From the NCBI GenBank assembly GCA_019635735.1, contig JAHBYX010000006.1, positions 1 through 64,000 of the forward strand: a stretch of DNA of 64,000 nt, read 5' to 3'. Each line of letters starts with the position of its first letter. Within the stretch, counting starts at the first letter, position 1. Both the position numbers and the translations under genes were made by a program. Source of the DNA: Mesorhizobium sp. GTDB taxonomy: Bacteria > Pseudomonadota > Alphaproteobacteria > Rhizobiales > Rhizobiaceae. Below, one piece after another: positions 9,369-19,210 of this stretch. The notes beneath the pieces are model-generated. The model was not told the origin of the DNA. It saw only the letters and a list, made by a program, of their open reading frames with translations, and searched no databases.

Positions 9369-10004
9369 TCAGCCGCCGAACGCCGTGTTTTGCGCCGGCT
9401 TCCAATCCATTCCAACATAGCCGGGCGCGGCCCGGACACGATCGAGCCATGCTGCGACGTTGGGGAACTTCGCCATATCGTAGCCGGCTACATTCGCGTC
9501 CTGGGTGTAAACGTAGAGCGCGATGTCGGCGACGCTGATCGAATCGTCCACGAGCCATGGGGTCCGGGCGAGCTGCGTTTCCATGACGCCGAGCGCCTTG
9601 TTCCCACCCTCCAGAAGTGCCGCCATCCGTTCAGGCGTCGCCTGCGCGGCGCGCTCGGGATAGAGGATCAGCGAGCGTCGCACCGCGATGAGCGGCTCGT
9701 GGCTGTACTGTTCGAAGAAGAGCCACTGATGGACCAGTGCCCGCTGATACGGATCGGAGGGCACGAAGCGCGTCCCCTCGCCCAGGTAAAGGAGGATGGC
9801 ATTCGATTCGGCGAGGAAACGGCCGTCTTCGAGTTCGAGCAAAGGCACCTTGCCGTTGGCGTTCTTCGCCAGATAGGCGGCCGTGCGGGTCGTGCCGTCC
9901 CGCGAACTCGTCTCGACATGCTCGAACGGCCGGCCGAGCATCGCCATCAGGAGCCGCGGCTTGTAGCAATTGCCGCTGTCGAGCATCCCGTAGATCCGCA
10001 TCAT
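9369..10004 (-). CDS. Glutathione S-transferase family protein
   Basis: Cytosolic GST-fold protein of 211 residues. The N-terminal thioredoxin-like domain starts MMRIYGMLDSGNCYKPRL, with the glutathione-binding loop NGKVPLLEL and the ESNAILLYL segment; a C-terminal all-helical domain includes the folding motif around DDSISVADIALYVY. Substrate unknown; detoxification or a thiol-transfer role is typical. It is a single gene between the ugp operon and an EAL protein, read on the minus strand. Confidence 0.88.
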   Translation of the reverse strand: MMRIYGMLDSGNCYKPRLLMAMLGRPFEHVETSSRDGTTRTAAYLAKNANGKVPLLELEDGRFLAESNAILLYLGEGTRFVPSDPYQRALVHQWLFFEQYSHEPLIAVRRSLILYPERAAQATPERMAALLEGGNKALGVMETQLARTPWLVDDSISVADIALYVYTQDANVAGYDMAKFPNVAAWLDRVRAAPGYVGMDWKPAQNTAFGG

Positions 10005-10099
10005 CGCACCTTCTCCTGCTTCCCGGCGCGAATGTGCACAAGCGCCGGCGAGCCGACCAACGAGAAATGCTGACGCGAGCGATCAGCCGCGCTGATGCA

Positions 10100-10957
10100 T
10101 CATCTGCCCGAGCCGGTATAGAGGCGCACGATCCGATCGCGCGGACCGGCGAAATGCTCGATCGGCTTGGGCTCGTTGTCGAAAACGGTACCGGCCAGTG
10201 CCGGCCTGCCCAGCAGATATCCCTGCAGGTAGTCGGCCCCGGTCTCAATGGCGGCGACGAATTGGGTTGGCGTCTCGAGACCTTCGAAGATCACCATCGC
10301 GCCGTCCGCCTTGAATCCCTCCGAAAGCTGGCGAAGCAGGCGAAGCGCTGCCGGTTCCTCGACGACCCTTCGAAAGAACGCCCCGTCGAACTTGACGAAT
10401 TCGGGCTCGACCGTCCTCACCCGTCCAAGATTGGAATGTCCGGCGCCGAAATCGTCGATCGCCAGTCGCATGCCCAGGCGCCGGATCTCCGCCGCCAGGC
10501 GCACGAACGCATCGTGGTCGAGCACATCGGTCTCGGTGATCTCGCAGACGAGCAGCCTTATGTCGACGCCGATATGCGCCAGCCGGTCCGCCATGTAGCC
10601 GAGCTGCCGGACCGACTGCTGCAGATTGCCGTTCAATCGCGGATCGTAGTTGAAGAACATCTGGACGCCGGGGACGCCGATATTGTGGTAGTTGTGCAGA
10701 TGCAGCGCCCGGCACAGGCACTCGACGCGAAAAGCGTCCTCCGGCCGGACCTGGGCGAAGAATTCGAGGGGCGGGATTGCCGCACCCTCGCGAAAGACCC
10801 GCGCAAGGGCCTCGACCGCCTGCGGGAACAGCAGCCCGTCGCGATGGCGCCAGATCTGCTGGTAGGCCGATTTCACGCGGAATTCGCCAAACTTGGCCGT
10901 GCGGATACCAACTTCGTCGACCGTGATATCGTCTGCAAACGTCAGGGGGCGGGACAA
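10100..10957 (-). CDS. EAL-domain protein (probable c-di-GMP phosphodiesterase)
   Basis: A stand-alone EAL domain of 285 residues with no membrane segment or GGDEF domain. The expected catalytic signatures are all recognisable: EAL (VEALAR), the Asn in FFNYDP, Glu in CEITET, DDFGAG, the Lys in VKFDG, Glu in FEGLET and the Gln of LQGYLLGRP. It may therefore hydrolyse c-di-GMP, although the N-terminal part is diverged. The start is a TTG, the only start codon at the 5' end of the frame. A second EAL gene follows upstream on the same strand, and the two appear to be diverged paralogues. Confidence 0.8.
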   Translation of the reverse strand: MSRPLTFADDITVDEVGIRTAKFGEFRVKSAYQQIWRHRDGLLFPQAVEALARVFREGAAIPPLEFFAQVRPEDAFRVECLCRALHLHNYHNIGVPGVQMFFNYDPRLNGNLQQSVRQLGYMADRLAHIGVDIRLLVCEITETDVLDHDAFVRLAAEIRRLGMRLAIDDFGAGHSNLGRVRTVEPEFVKFDGAFFRRVVEEPAALRLLRQLSEGFKADGAMVIFEGLETPTQFVAAIETGADYLQGYLLGRPALAGTVFDNEPKPIEHFAGPRDRIVRLYTGSGR

Positions 10958-11084
10958 GTCCGGCTCCGCATCTGGATTGGCTCATTGCGGCAACTGCAGC
11001 CGCCGCAATCGTTTCTGTGGTGGACTATCCAGCCCAATCCTTTGCAACCTGTGAATCTTGACGGCGCAGCAGATTTACTCTGCG

Positions 11085-11987
11085 TCACACCGGCGGTGCC
11101 GCACGCTTGCCGAACGAGCGGAGGGGTCGCGCCTGCGCAGGGGCACTGCCGATAGCGGCGACCGGACTTTCCGCACGATCCGCTACAGGCGCACTTTCCG
11201 GCGCGGGCCAGGGGAAGACGTTCGGCACCACTTCGGGATGGGCGATGGCAAAGCCCTGAACCATCGACACGCCGCACTTCTCGGCGAGTTCGAGCTGCCA
11301 GCTGTGTTCGATGCCCTCGAAGACGGTGCGGATTCCGCGCTGCTTGAAAGTCTCGACCATCTCCGACAGCAAGGCGAAGCCAGGGCCGGAGTTCATCAGC
11401 CAGCCGATCCAGTGCGCGTCGAACTTGACGATGTCTGGCTTCAGACGCTCGATCCGGTGGATGTCCGAATCCTCGGCCCCGAAATCGTCCACGGCGATGG
11501 TGAACCCGTGGCCGCGCAGCGCCTCGACGAAGTTGAACAATATCGTATCGGAGGCCGATCGCTGTTCCGTCACCTCGCAGACCACCCTCTCGGGCTCGAC
11601 GCCCGCCTCATGCAGGATCAGCCGCATGTCGCGCAGCGCCGCCTCGGTCAGCTCGCGGTCGAAGAAGACCGACGGATCGAAATTGACGAACACCATCGCC
11701 GCCGGATTGAGGAAGCGGCCCGCATTGAGCAGGTGCAGCGTGCGCGACAGCGTCTCCACATGCATGCGGTCGATGGGCGGGATCATTCCGAAGAATGCGC
11801 CAGGGGACACCGGGACATTGCCCCGCCACGGCCTCAGCAGCCCCTCGAAGGCCACCGGACTGAGCCTGCCATTGGTGAACGCGAAGATCGGCTGGAACGC
11901 GGAACGCAACAGATAGCCGCCCCACACGCCTGTGAAGGTTTCGTCCGACTGGCGGACGACATGGGCGAGGCCGACGCTGCGCGCCAC
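11085..11987 (-). CDS. EAL-domain protein, diverged
   Basis: EAL-fold protein of about 300 residues. Motifs: FQPIF, EGL in place of EAL (AFEGLLRP), the Asn in VNFDP, CEVTE, DDFGAEDSD, VKFDAHW, FEGIE and QGF. The Ala-to-Gly change and the altered DDFG context leave activity uncertain, so it may be a c-di-GMP sensor. The start is doubtful: a GTG at 11987 is given, but an ATG at 12146 on the same frame overlaps the divergent aspartate aminotransferase start codon and would add 53 basic residues. Same-strand neighbour of the EAL gene at 10100-10957. Confidence 0.72.
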   Translation of the reverse strand: MARSVGLAHVVRQSDETFTGVWGGYLLRSAFQPIFAFTNGRLSPVAFEGLLRPWRGNVPVSPGAFFGMIPPIDRMHVETLSRTLHLLNAGRFLNPAAMVFVNFDPSVFFDRELTEAALRDMRLILHEAGVEPERVVCEVTEQRSASDTILFNFVEALRGHGFTIAVDDFGAEDSDIHRIERLKPDIVKFDAHWIGWLMNSGPGFALLSEMVETFKQRGIRTVFEGIEHSWQLELAEKCGVSMVQGFAIAHPEVVPNVFPWPAPESAPVADRAESPVAAIGSAPAQARPLRSFGKRAAPPV

Positions 11988-12099
11988 TGCACGGTTCTCT
12001 GCTTCAATCGTCCGCAGGAGCCTAGCGACGAAGATTTTACCGCTCGTTAACGCGAGCCGCCGTGATCGACCTTGCGCCCGGTGCCGTCTTGCGACATGA

Positions 12100-13344
<1,245 letters not shown>

Positions 13345-13392
13345 GAGTCTCGGCGGGCGGCGAACCCGGTTCTGCCGCTCGTCTCCCCGCGC

Positions 13393-13405
13393 CATCGGAT
13401 TGCCA
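13393..13405 (+). promoter_or_regulatory. Shared 13-bp element upstream of caspase gene 1
   Basis: CATCGGATTGCCA occurs here 63 bases before the start codon at 13456, and again at 16359-16371, 62 bases before the second caspase gene. It contains a TTGCCA that could act as a -35 box, but no convincing -10 box lies at 17 bases, so it may instead be a regulator site. The conserved spacing supports a common control element. Confidence 0.55.
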
Positions 13406-13455
13406 TCAAGCCGCAATCATGTAGCTTCCGCGGCGGCAGGAGGATCGGGCTGGAG

Positions 13456-16329
13456 ATGATGGCACGCTGGAACGACGTCCTGGCGCGTTGGGCGATCCTC
13501 GCGATCGTGTCGCTGTTGGCGACAGGCGCGTTCGCACAGGAAAAGGCGCTCAAGGGCGTGGCGCTGGTGATAGGCCAGTCTCAGTACGCCTCGCTTGCAC
13601 GCCTTCCCAACCCGGCCAACGACGCACGTTCAATCGCCGCTCTTCTCGCCGACCTCGGCTTCGACGTCGACACGCTGATGGACGCCGACGCCGCGGGTCT
13701 CTCGGGGGCCGTCGCGAAGTTCGAGGAAGACGCCGCCGGCGCCGACGTCGCGCTGGTCTATTATTCCGGTCACGGCATCGAAGCGGGAGGCGAGAACTTT
13801 CTCGTTCCGGTCGACGCCTCGCTGTCCGAACCCAAAGGTTTCGCCTCCGCCACCAGGCTTCTGGAAAGACTCCAGAAAACCGTTCCCGTCGCGATCATCC
13901 TGCTCGATGCCTGCCGCGACAATCCATTTCCGCCCGGTGCAACGCTGGCCGACGACAACGGCAAGCCGCGGCCGATCGCGGCGGCCGGCCTCGGCGCAAC
14001 CCGCGGCGTGACCCGCTTTTCCTCGGATCCCGGCAAGCGGGATTCCGTCGGCGCGATCATCGGCTTCGCGGCAGAGCCGGGAAAAGTGGCGCTCGATGGC
14101 GAACCGGGTGGCGAAAGCCCCTATGCCGCCGCGCTGCTGAAGCATCTCGCCGCCGGCGGTTTCCATTTCGCCGACATTATGACCATGGTGACGGAGGAAG
14201 TTTATCTCCGGTCCGGCGGTCGCCAGGTTCCATGGACGAACGCAAGCCTGCGCCGCCAGCTCTATTTCGGCCGCGTCGCCGAACCCAGCGAGGGCGACCG
14301 GACGCGGATCAAATCCGAACGCCGCGGCCTGCTGCTGACCATCGCATCGCTCAGCCTGACCGACCGCGCGCAGGTTGCCGCCGTCGCCCGCGAGGAAGGC
14401 GTGCCGATGGACGTCCTCTTCGCCTCGCTGCGGGCGGCGGGGGACCAGGCACGGCGTGCCCCCGACGAGTTCGACCGGATGCTGCGCGAACAGGGGCGGC
14501 ACGCGAAGGAGCGCCTGCTGGCGTCCGGATCGACGCTCGGCGACCCGGAACTGGCCCGCCTCGCAGCGCTGGCCGACGAGGCCGTGCGCGAAGGCGCGCT
14601 CGACGCGGCGACCGAGTTCCACGCAAAGGCACGCGCCCGGATGGAGGCGCTGTCGGCGGGATTGACCGCCGTCGAGGCCGGCACGGCTGCACTCCGCAAG
14701 GAGCGCGCGGCGGTCTACGCCGCGAGCGCGGCGACATGGCTCCTGAAGTTCGAGCATGCCAAAGCGGCGCAAGACTATGCCCGCGCCTTCGCCGAGATCG
14801 AGCGCGTCGACGACAAACTCGCATTTGGCTACAAGCTCGCGCAGGCCAAGGCCCTGGCCGACCACGGATACTATCGGGCCGACAACGCGGCGCTTGATGC
14901 GGGGGTCGAAACATTCCGCGACGCGGCCGATATGGCGCCGCTGCGCCGCCGCCCTCTCGACTGGCTGAAGACACAGGCCGGGCTCGGCAACGCGCTCGCC
15001 ACGCGCGGCGACCGGGAGGCCGACGGCGCGCGCCTGACCGAGGCGATCGACACGTTGCGGGACGCGATCGCGGCGGCGCCCGCCGTCACTCCCACCGATA
15101 TCCTCGTCGATCTCAGGTCCGAATACGCCTATGCGCTGCTCCTTTCCGGCATGCGCGAGACGGGCATCGACCATCTCGACCAGGCCTCGATGATGCTGGG
15201 CGAAGCGGCAAGTGTGGTCCCCATGGACAAGGAGCCGGCTCGCTGGGGCCGGCTGATGCACCGCCTTGCCGCCGTCCAATATGAAATCGGCCGCCGCACC
15301 GCCGACCTGAACACGCTGGAGGCGGCACTCGGAGCGGCCGACGCCGCGCTTCAGGTCCGCACGCGAGATGCGCCTCCCCTCGACTGGATGAGCACGCAGA
15401 ACAACCGGGCGATCATCCTGTCGGAGCTTGCCGCGCGCGGCGCCGGAAACGAGCGGATCCACGAGGCGATCGAGGCATACCGCGACGTTCTCCAAGTCGG
15501 CACACGAGAGCGCGGGCCATTGCTCTGGGCAGAGACAGTCGCCAATCTCGGCACCTCGCAGGCACTGCTTGCCGAGCGGACCGGCAGCCAGGCCGACCTC
15601 GAAGCGGCGCTCGCCTCCTTCCGCCTCGCGGCCGAGGAGATGACGCGCGAGCGCGCGCCGCTGCGCTGGGCCGCACTCCAGGACAATATCGGCATCGCGC
15701 TGCGTCGCCAGGGGGAGAAGAAGGCCGATCCCACCTTGCTGAAAGCGGCGGTCGAAGCCTTCGAGCAAGCGTTGCAGGAGCGTCGGCGCGAGGTCGTGCC
15801 CGCGGATTGGGCGGCGACGAGCGGACACCTCGCCAGCGCCTACTGGAACCTTGCGCAGGTGTCGAAGGATGCCGTGGCGCTCGAACACGCGATCGAGGCG
15901 GCCCGCGGCGCGGTCGAGGAAACACCGCGCGACGCGTTCCCGCGCGACTGGGCGATGCTGCGCAACAATCTCGGCGGCATGCTGGCCGAGCTCGCAGCGA
16001 TGAAGAGCGATCCCGCCCGCTACGTGCAGGCCGCTGACGAGTACCGCAAGGCGCTCGACGTGTTCAATCCCGACGACGCCCCCTTCGACTGGGCGCGGGC
16101 AACCGGCGCATTGGGCGAGACGCTGCTGGAAGCCGGCAAGCTGAGCAAGGACCCGGCTCTGCTGCTGCAGGCCAAGGAGACTCTCGACCAGACGGTCGAG
16201 ATCTGGAAGGTGTTCGGGGACGAGAAGCGCACCCGCGCGGCCGAACTGCTCGCCGGCGAGGCGCAACTGGCGCTGCTGTCGCTCGACGTCGACAAAAGGC
16301 TGAAGGAGGCCGGCGGCGCGAAGAACTGA
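13456..16329 (+). CDS. Secreted caspase-fold (C14) protease with TPR-like repeats
   Basis: A 957-residue protein. It has a Sec signal peptide (to about residue 27, AFAQ), then a caspase/orthocaspase p20-like domain (about 33-165) with the catalytic dyad His106 in YYSGHG and Cys153 in LLDACRDNPF, followed by the conserved SPYAAALLKHL and PWTNASLRRQL blocks. A long helical region leads into about six TPR-like repeats of roughly 50 residues (about 620-930), each marked by P-x-x-WA-x4-N-(L/I)-G. The family is expected to cleave after basic residues in the periplasm; targets are unknown. A paralogue follows 91 bases downstream. Two adjacent ATG codons (13456, 13459) could start it. Confidence 0.88.
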   Translation: MMARWNDVLARWAILAIVSLLATGAFAQEKALKGVALVIGQSQYASLARLPNPANDARSIAALLADLGFDVDTLMDADAAGLSGAVAKFEEDAAGADVALVYYSGHGIEAGGENFLVPVDASLSEPKGFASATRLLERLQKTVPVAIILLDACRDNPFPPGATLADDNGKPRPIAAAGLGATRGVTRFSSDPGKRDSVGAIIGFAAEPGKVALDGEPGGESPYAAALLKHLAAGGFHFADIMTMVTEEVYLRSGGRQVPWTNASLRRQLYFGRVAEPSEGDRTRIKSERRGLLLTIASLSLTDRAQVAAVAREEGVPMDVLFASLRAAGDQARRAPDEFDRMLREQGRHAKERLLASGSTLGDPELARLAALADEAVREGALDAATEFHAKARARMEALSAGLTAVEAGTAALRKERAAVYAASAATWLLKFEHAKAAQDYARAFAEIERVDDKLAFGYKLAQAKALADHGYYRADNAALDAGVETFRDAADMAPLRRRPLDWLKTQAGLGNALATRGDREADGARLTEAIDTLRDAIAAAPAVTPTDILVDLRSEYAYALLLSGMRETGIDHLDQASMMLGEAASVVPMDKEPARWGRLMHRLAAVQYEIGRRTADLNTLEAALGAADAALQVRTRDAPPLDWMSTQNNRAIILSELAARGAGNERIHEAIEAYRDVLQVGTRERGPLLWAETVANLGTSQALLAERTGSQADLEAALASFRLAAEEMTRERAPLRWAALQDNIGIALRRQGEKKADPTLLKAAVEAFEQALQERRREVVPADWAATSGHLASAYWNLAQVSKDAVALEHAIEAARGAVEETPRDAFPRDWAMLRNNLGGMLAELAAMKSDPARYVQAADEYRKALDVFNPDDAPFDWARATGALGETLLEAGKLSKDPALLLQAKETLDQTVEIWKVFGDEKRTRAAELLAGEAQLALLSLDVDKRLKEAGGAKN

Positions 16330-16358
16330 CCGGCGGGTCTAAGGCATTGCCGCAGGGT

Positions 16359-16371
16359 CATCGGATTGCCA
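16359..16371 (+). promoter_or_regulatory. Shared 13-bp element upstream of caspase gene 2
   Basis: Second exact copy of CATCGGATTGCCA, located 62 bases before the ATG at 16421. It suggests the downstream paralogue has its own promoter or regulator site, duplicated together with the gene. Confidence 0.55.
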
Positions 16372-16420
16372 CGATCCGTGCGGCTGATAGGTACGGGTTC
16401 TCGGGAATGCGGGCGGCGGG

Positions 16421-19003
16421 ATGGTGACGGACGTCTCCTCACGACTGCGCATGCTGGTCCGCGGCGCGCTGTTCGCGCTGGCGGCGACCATTCTCTTTTC
16501 CCTGTCGGCCGCGGCCGAGGACAAGACGCTGAAGGGCGTCGCGCTCGTCATCGGTCAATCCGACTACGCCGCCCTGCCCCGGCTCGCCAATCCCGTGAAC
16601 GACGCGCGCCTCATCTCGGGCCTGCTCGGCAATCTCGGTTTCGAAGTGACGACCGCGCTGGATGCCGACGGCACGAAGCTCTCCCGCGCGCTACGCCGCT
16701 TCGCCGAAGACGCGGAGGGCGCCGATGTCGCCCTTCTCTATTTCGCCGGGCATGGCGTCGAGGCCGGCGGCGAGAATTTTCTCGTGCCGGTCGACGCTAA
16801 GCCGGATGGCCCTCAGGGCCTTGCCTCGGTCTCCCCGCTCCTTGCGGAGCTACAGGCGGCGGTGCCGGTGACGATCCTATTGCTCGACGCCTGCCGGACC
16901 AATCCCTTCCCGGCCGGCGCAATGATTGCCGCCGAAGGGGGGAAGCCGGCGCCCGTCTCGTCTGCCGGCCTGGGCGCATTGCGCGGCGTCGTGCCGATCC
17001 GAAGCGACGCCGCCAAATCGCCCGACGGAGAAAGCCTCGGCGCCGTCATCGGCTTCGCCGCCGAGCCAGGCAAGGCGGCCCTCGACGGCGCCGGTGGATC
17101 GAGCCCTTACGCGGCAGCCCTCGCAAAACACCTTCCCGCCTCGGGCTTCCCATTCGGCGACGTGATGACGATGGTGACCGAGGAGGTCTATCTCGCCACC
17201 GCTGGGCAGCAGTCGCCCTGGACAAATGCGAGCCTGCGCCGCCAGCTCTTCTTCGGCCTCGCACCAGAGGGGACGGCCGGTGACGAGGCCCTGATCCGTG
17301 GCGAGCGGCGCAAGCTCTTGCTCACCATCGCCGCGACGCCGCTCCAGACCCGGCAACTGGTCGAGCAGGTTGCGAACGCCAACGGCGTGCCGATGGACGC
17401 GCTCTACGGCATGCTCGACGTCCTGGGCGTCGACGTCAAGGCACGGTCAGGCAATCTGGCCGAGCAGTTGAGCCAGGGCGCGGAGCGTCTGCGCCAGATC
17501 CTCGCGGAGCGCGACGTCCAGACGCGGCAGGATCCAGACATCGTGCGCCTCGCCTCGCTGGCCGACACCGCCGAACGGGAAGGCGCTATCCGGCTGGCGC
17601 TGTCCTTCCGCGAACGCGCCAGCCAGCGCGCCGACCAGATCGATGCCTCGCTCGACGAGGCGGAGGCCAACATTGAAACGCGCCGACGTGAGCTTGCCAC
17701 CACCTTCGAAAACCACGCCGAGACCGCGATCCTGAACTTCGACTTCGACACGGCGGCGCGCCGCTACGCAGACGCGTTTGCTCAGGTCGAGCGGTTTGAT
17801 ATCGCGCGGTCCTACGATCTCAAGATCAAGGAAGGCGATGCCTGGAGCGATTTCGGCGACCGCAATGCGGACGTTTCGGCTCTTAGCCGGGCGGTCGACA
17901 CCTACGAGAGGGCGCGGCAGATTGCGCGGACGGCTCCCGATGAGCAACTCGACATGGTTGCGAGCGGCAACAACATGGCGATTGCCATGACGCAGCTTGG
18001 CGATCGGACAATGGACCCGTCCTGGCTGAGTCGCGCTGCCGAGATCTATGAGTCGAATCTGAAGGCTCAGTCACGCCAAAGACTTCCGAAAGCATGGGCC
18101 GGCACTCAGCTGAATCTCGGCTCGGTCTATCAGATTCTCGGTGAAAGGACCGGGGACCGGGAATCGCTCGACAGGGCAATACGGGCCTTCGAAAGCGCCA
18201 CCGAAGTCTTCACGCGTGAAACTGCTCCGCGCGATTGGGCCGGGCTCCAAATGAACATCGGCAATGTTCACTTCGCGCTGGGAGACTTGACCGGCGATGC
18301 GACCGAGTTCGAGAAATCGTACAGGTCGATCGAGCGGACGCTCGACGTATGGACAAAGGATGCCGATCCCGACCTGTGGGCGCGCGCCCAATCCAATCTC
18401 GGAGGGTCGCTTACGGCATATGGCTCCGCGACACGAGACCCCGATTTCATCAGACGTGCGATTGTCGCGCACGAGGCGGCGATGTCGGCGGCCCCGCTCG
18501 ACCGCTCCCCGGCCACATGGGCGCAGGCTCAGGGCAACATCGCGTCGGCTTACCTCGAACTCGGCGAGCTCACCAACGATCCACCGCTGTTTCGCAGGGC
18601 TGTGGACGCCTATCGGGCAGTCCGGCGGGTCTACACCGCCGCAAACGATCCCGCGGGCTTCGCATCGACCATGTACAACGAGGGTCGCGCACTCTTGCGG
18701 GTCGGGCGCGCCGAGAACTCCGTCGCCGCGCTGCGCGAGGCCGTTGCGGCGCTGAACACCGCCACCGGCGGTGTGGACAGGACGCAAGTTCCGATCCAGT
18801 GGGCGCAGATCCGCTCGGTTACCGGCGAAGCGCTGCGCCAGATCGGCGAGCGCGCCGGGGACCGCGAGGCGCTGGTCGCGGCGCGCGCCGCCTTCGAGGA
18901 AGCCCGCACCACCTTCCGCGACCAGGGCATGGGCGAGACAGGCCAAGGCTTCTGGGAAAAGCAGATCGCCGCAATCGACGCGCAACTCGTAAAGACACCA
19001 TAG
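16421..19003 (+). CDS. Secreted caspase-fold (C14) protease with TPR-like repeats, paralogue
   Basis: An 860-residue tandem paralogue of the preceding gene. Signal peptide to about residue 32, caspase domain about 37-170 with catalytic His111 (YFAGHG) and Cys158 (LLDACRTNPF), then the same SPYAAALAKHL and SPWTNASLRRQL blocks. The tail has the same WA-x4-N-(L/I)-G repeats but about 100 residues fewer than its neighbour. Both dyads are intact, so both copies may be active. The region around 17900-18700 is less GC-rich than the first copy. A 207-base gap separates it from the lipoprotein gene on the same strand. Confidence 0.88.
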   Translation: MVTDVSSRLRMLVRGALFALAATILFSLSAAAEDKTLKGVALVIGQSDYAALPRLANPVNDARLISGLLGNLGFEVTTALDADGTKLSRALRRFAEDAEGADVALLYFAGHGVEAGGENFLVPVDAKPDGPQGLASVSPLLAELQAAVPVTILLLDACRTNPFPAGAMIAAEGGKPAPVSSAGLGALRGVVPIRSDAAKSPDGESLGAVIGFAAEPGKAALDGAGGSSPYAAALAKHLPASGFPFGDVMTMVTEEVYLATAGQQSPWTNASLRRQLFFGLAPEGTAGDEALIRGERRKLLLTIAATPLQTRQLVEQVANANGVPMDALYGMLDVLGVDVKARSGNLAEQLSQGAERLRQILAERDVQTRQDPDIVRLASLADTAEREGAIRLALSFRERASQRADQIDASLDEAEANIETRRRELATTFENHAETAILNFDFDTAARRYADAFAQVERFDIARSYDLKIKEGDAWSDFGDRNADVSALSRAVDTYERARQIARTAPDEQLDMVASGNNMAIAMTQLGDRTMDPSWLSRAAEIYESNLKAQSRQRLPKAWAGTQLNLGSVYQILGERTGDRESLDRAIRAFESATEVFTRETAPRDWAGLQMNIGNVHFALGDLTGDATEFEKSYRSIERTLDVWTKDADPDLWARAQSNLGGSLTAYGSATRDPDFIRRAIVAHEAAMSAAPLDRSPATWAQAQGNIASAYLELGELTNDPPLFRRAVDAYRAVRRVYTAANDPAGFASTMYNEGRALLRVGRAENSVAALREAVAALNTATGGVDRTQVPIQWAQIRSVTGEALRQIGERAGDREALVAARAAFEEARTTFRDQGMGETGQGFWEKQIAAIDAQLVKTP

Positions 19004-19210
19004 GGCGGGACCGCTTATCTGTGATCTGCTTCACAGTCTTGAGGCGAGCGAAATGCAATTGATCAGACGCGAGGGCGATCGGTTCAAAGACAAATACAGA
19101 AAAGTCGCCACTTCTGCCGGGGGCATGCAGACTGTTGGGGTTTTGGGACTGCCGGATATTCTTCCGGCTGACGAGTCCGCTTTGCCCCTTGCATCGTGGA
19201 GGCAGGTGGC

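Noticed and set aside
13630..16266. 878-residue minus-strand frame opposite the first caspase gene
   Set aside because: Antisense shadow; the plus strand has a signal peptide, a catalytic dyad and repeats.
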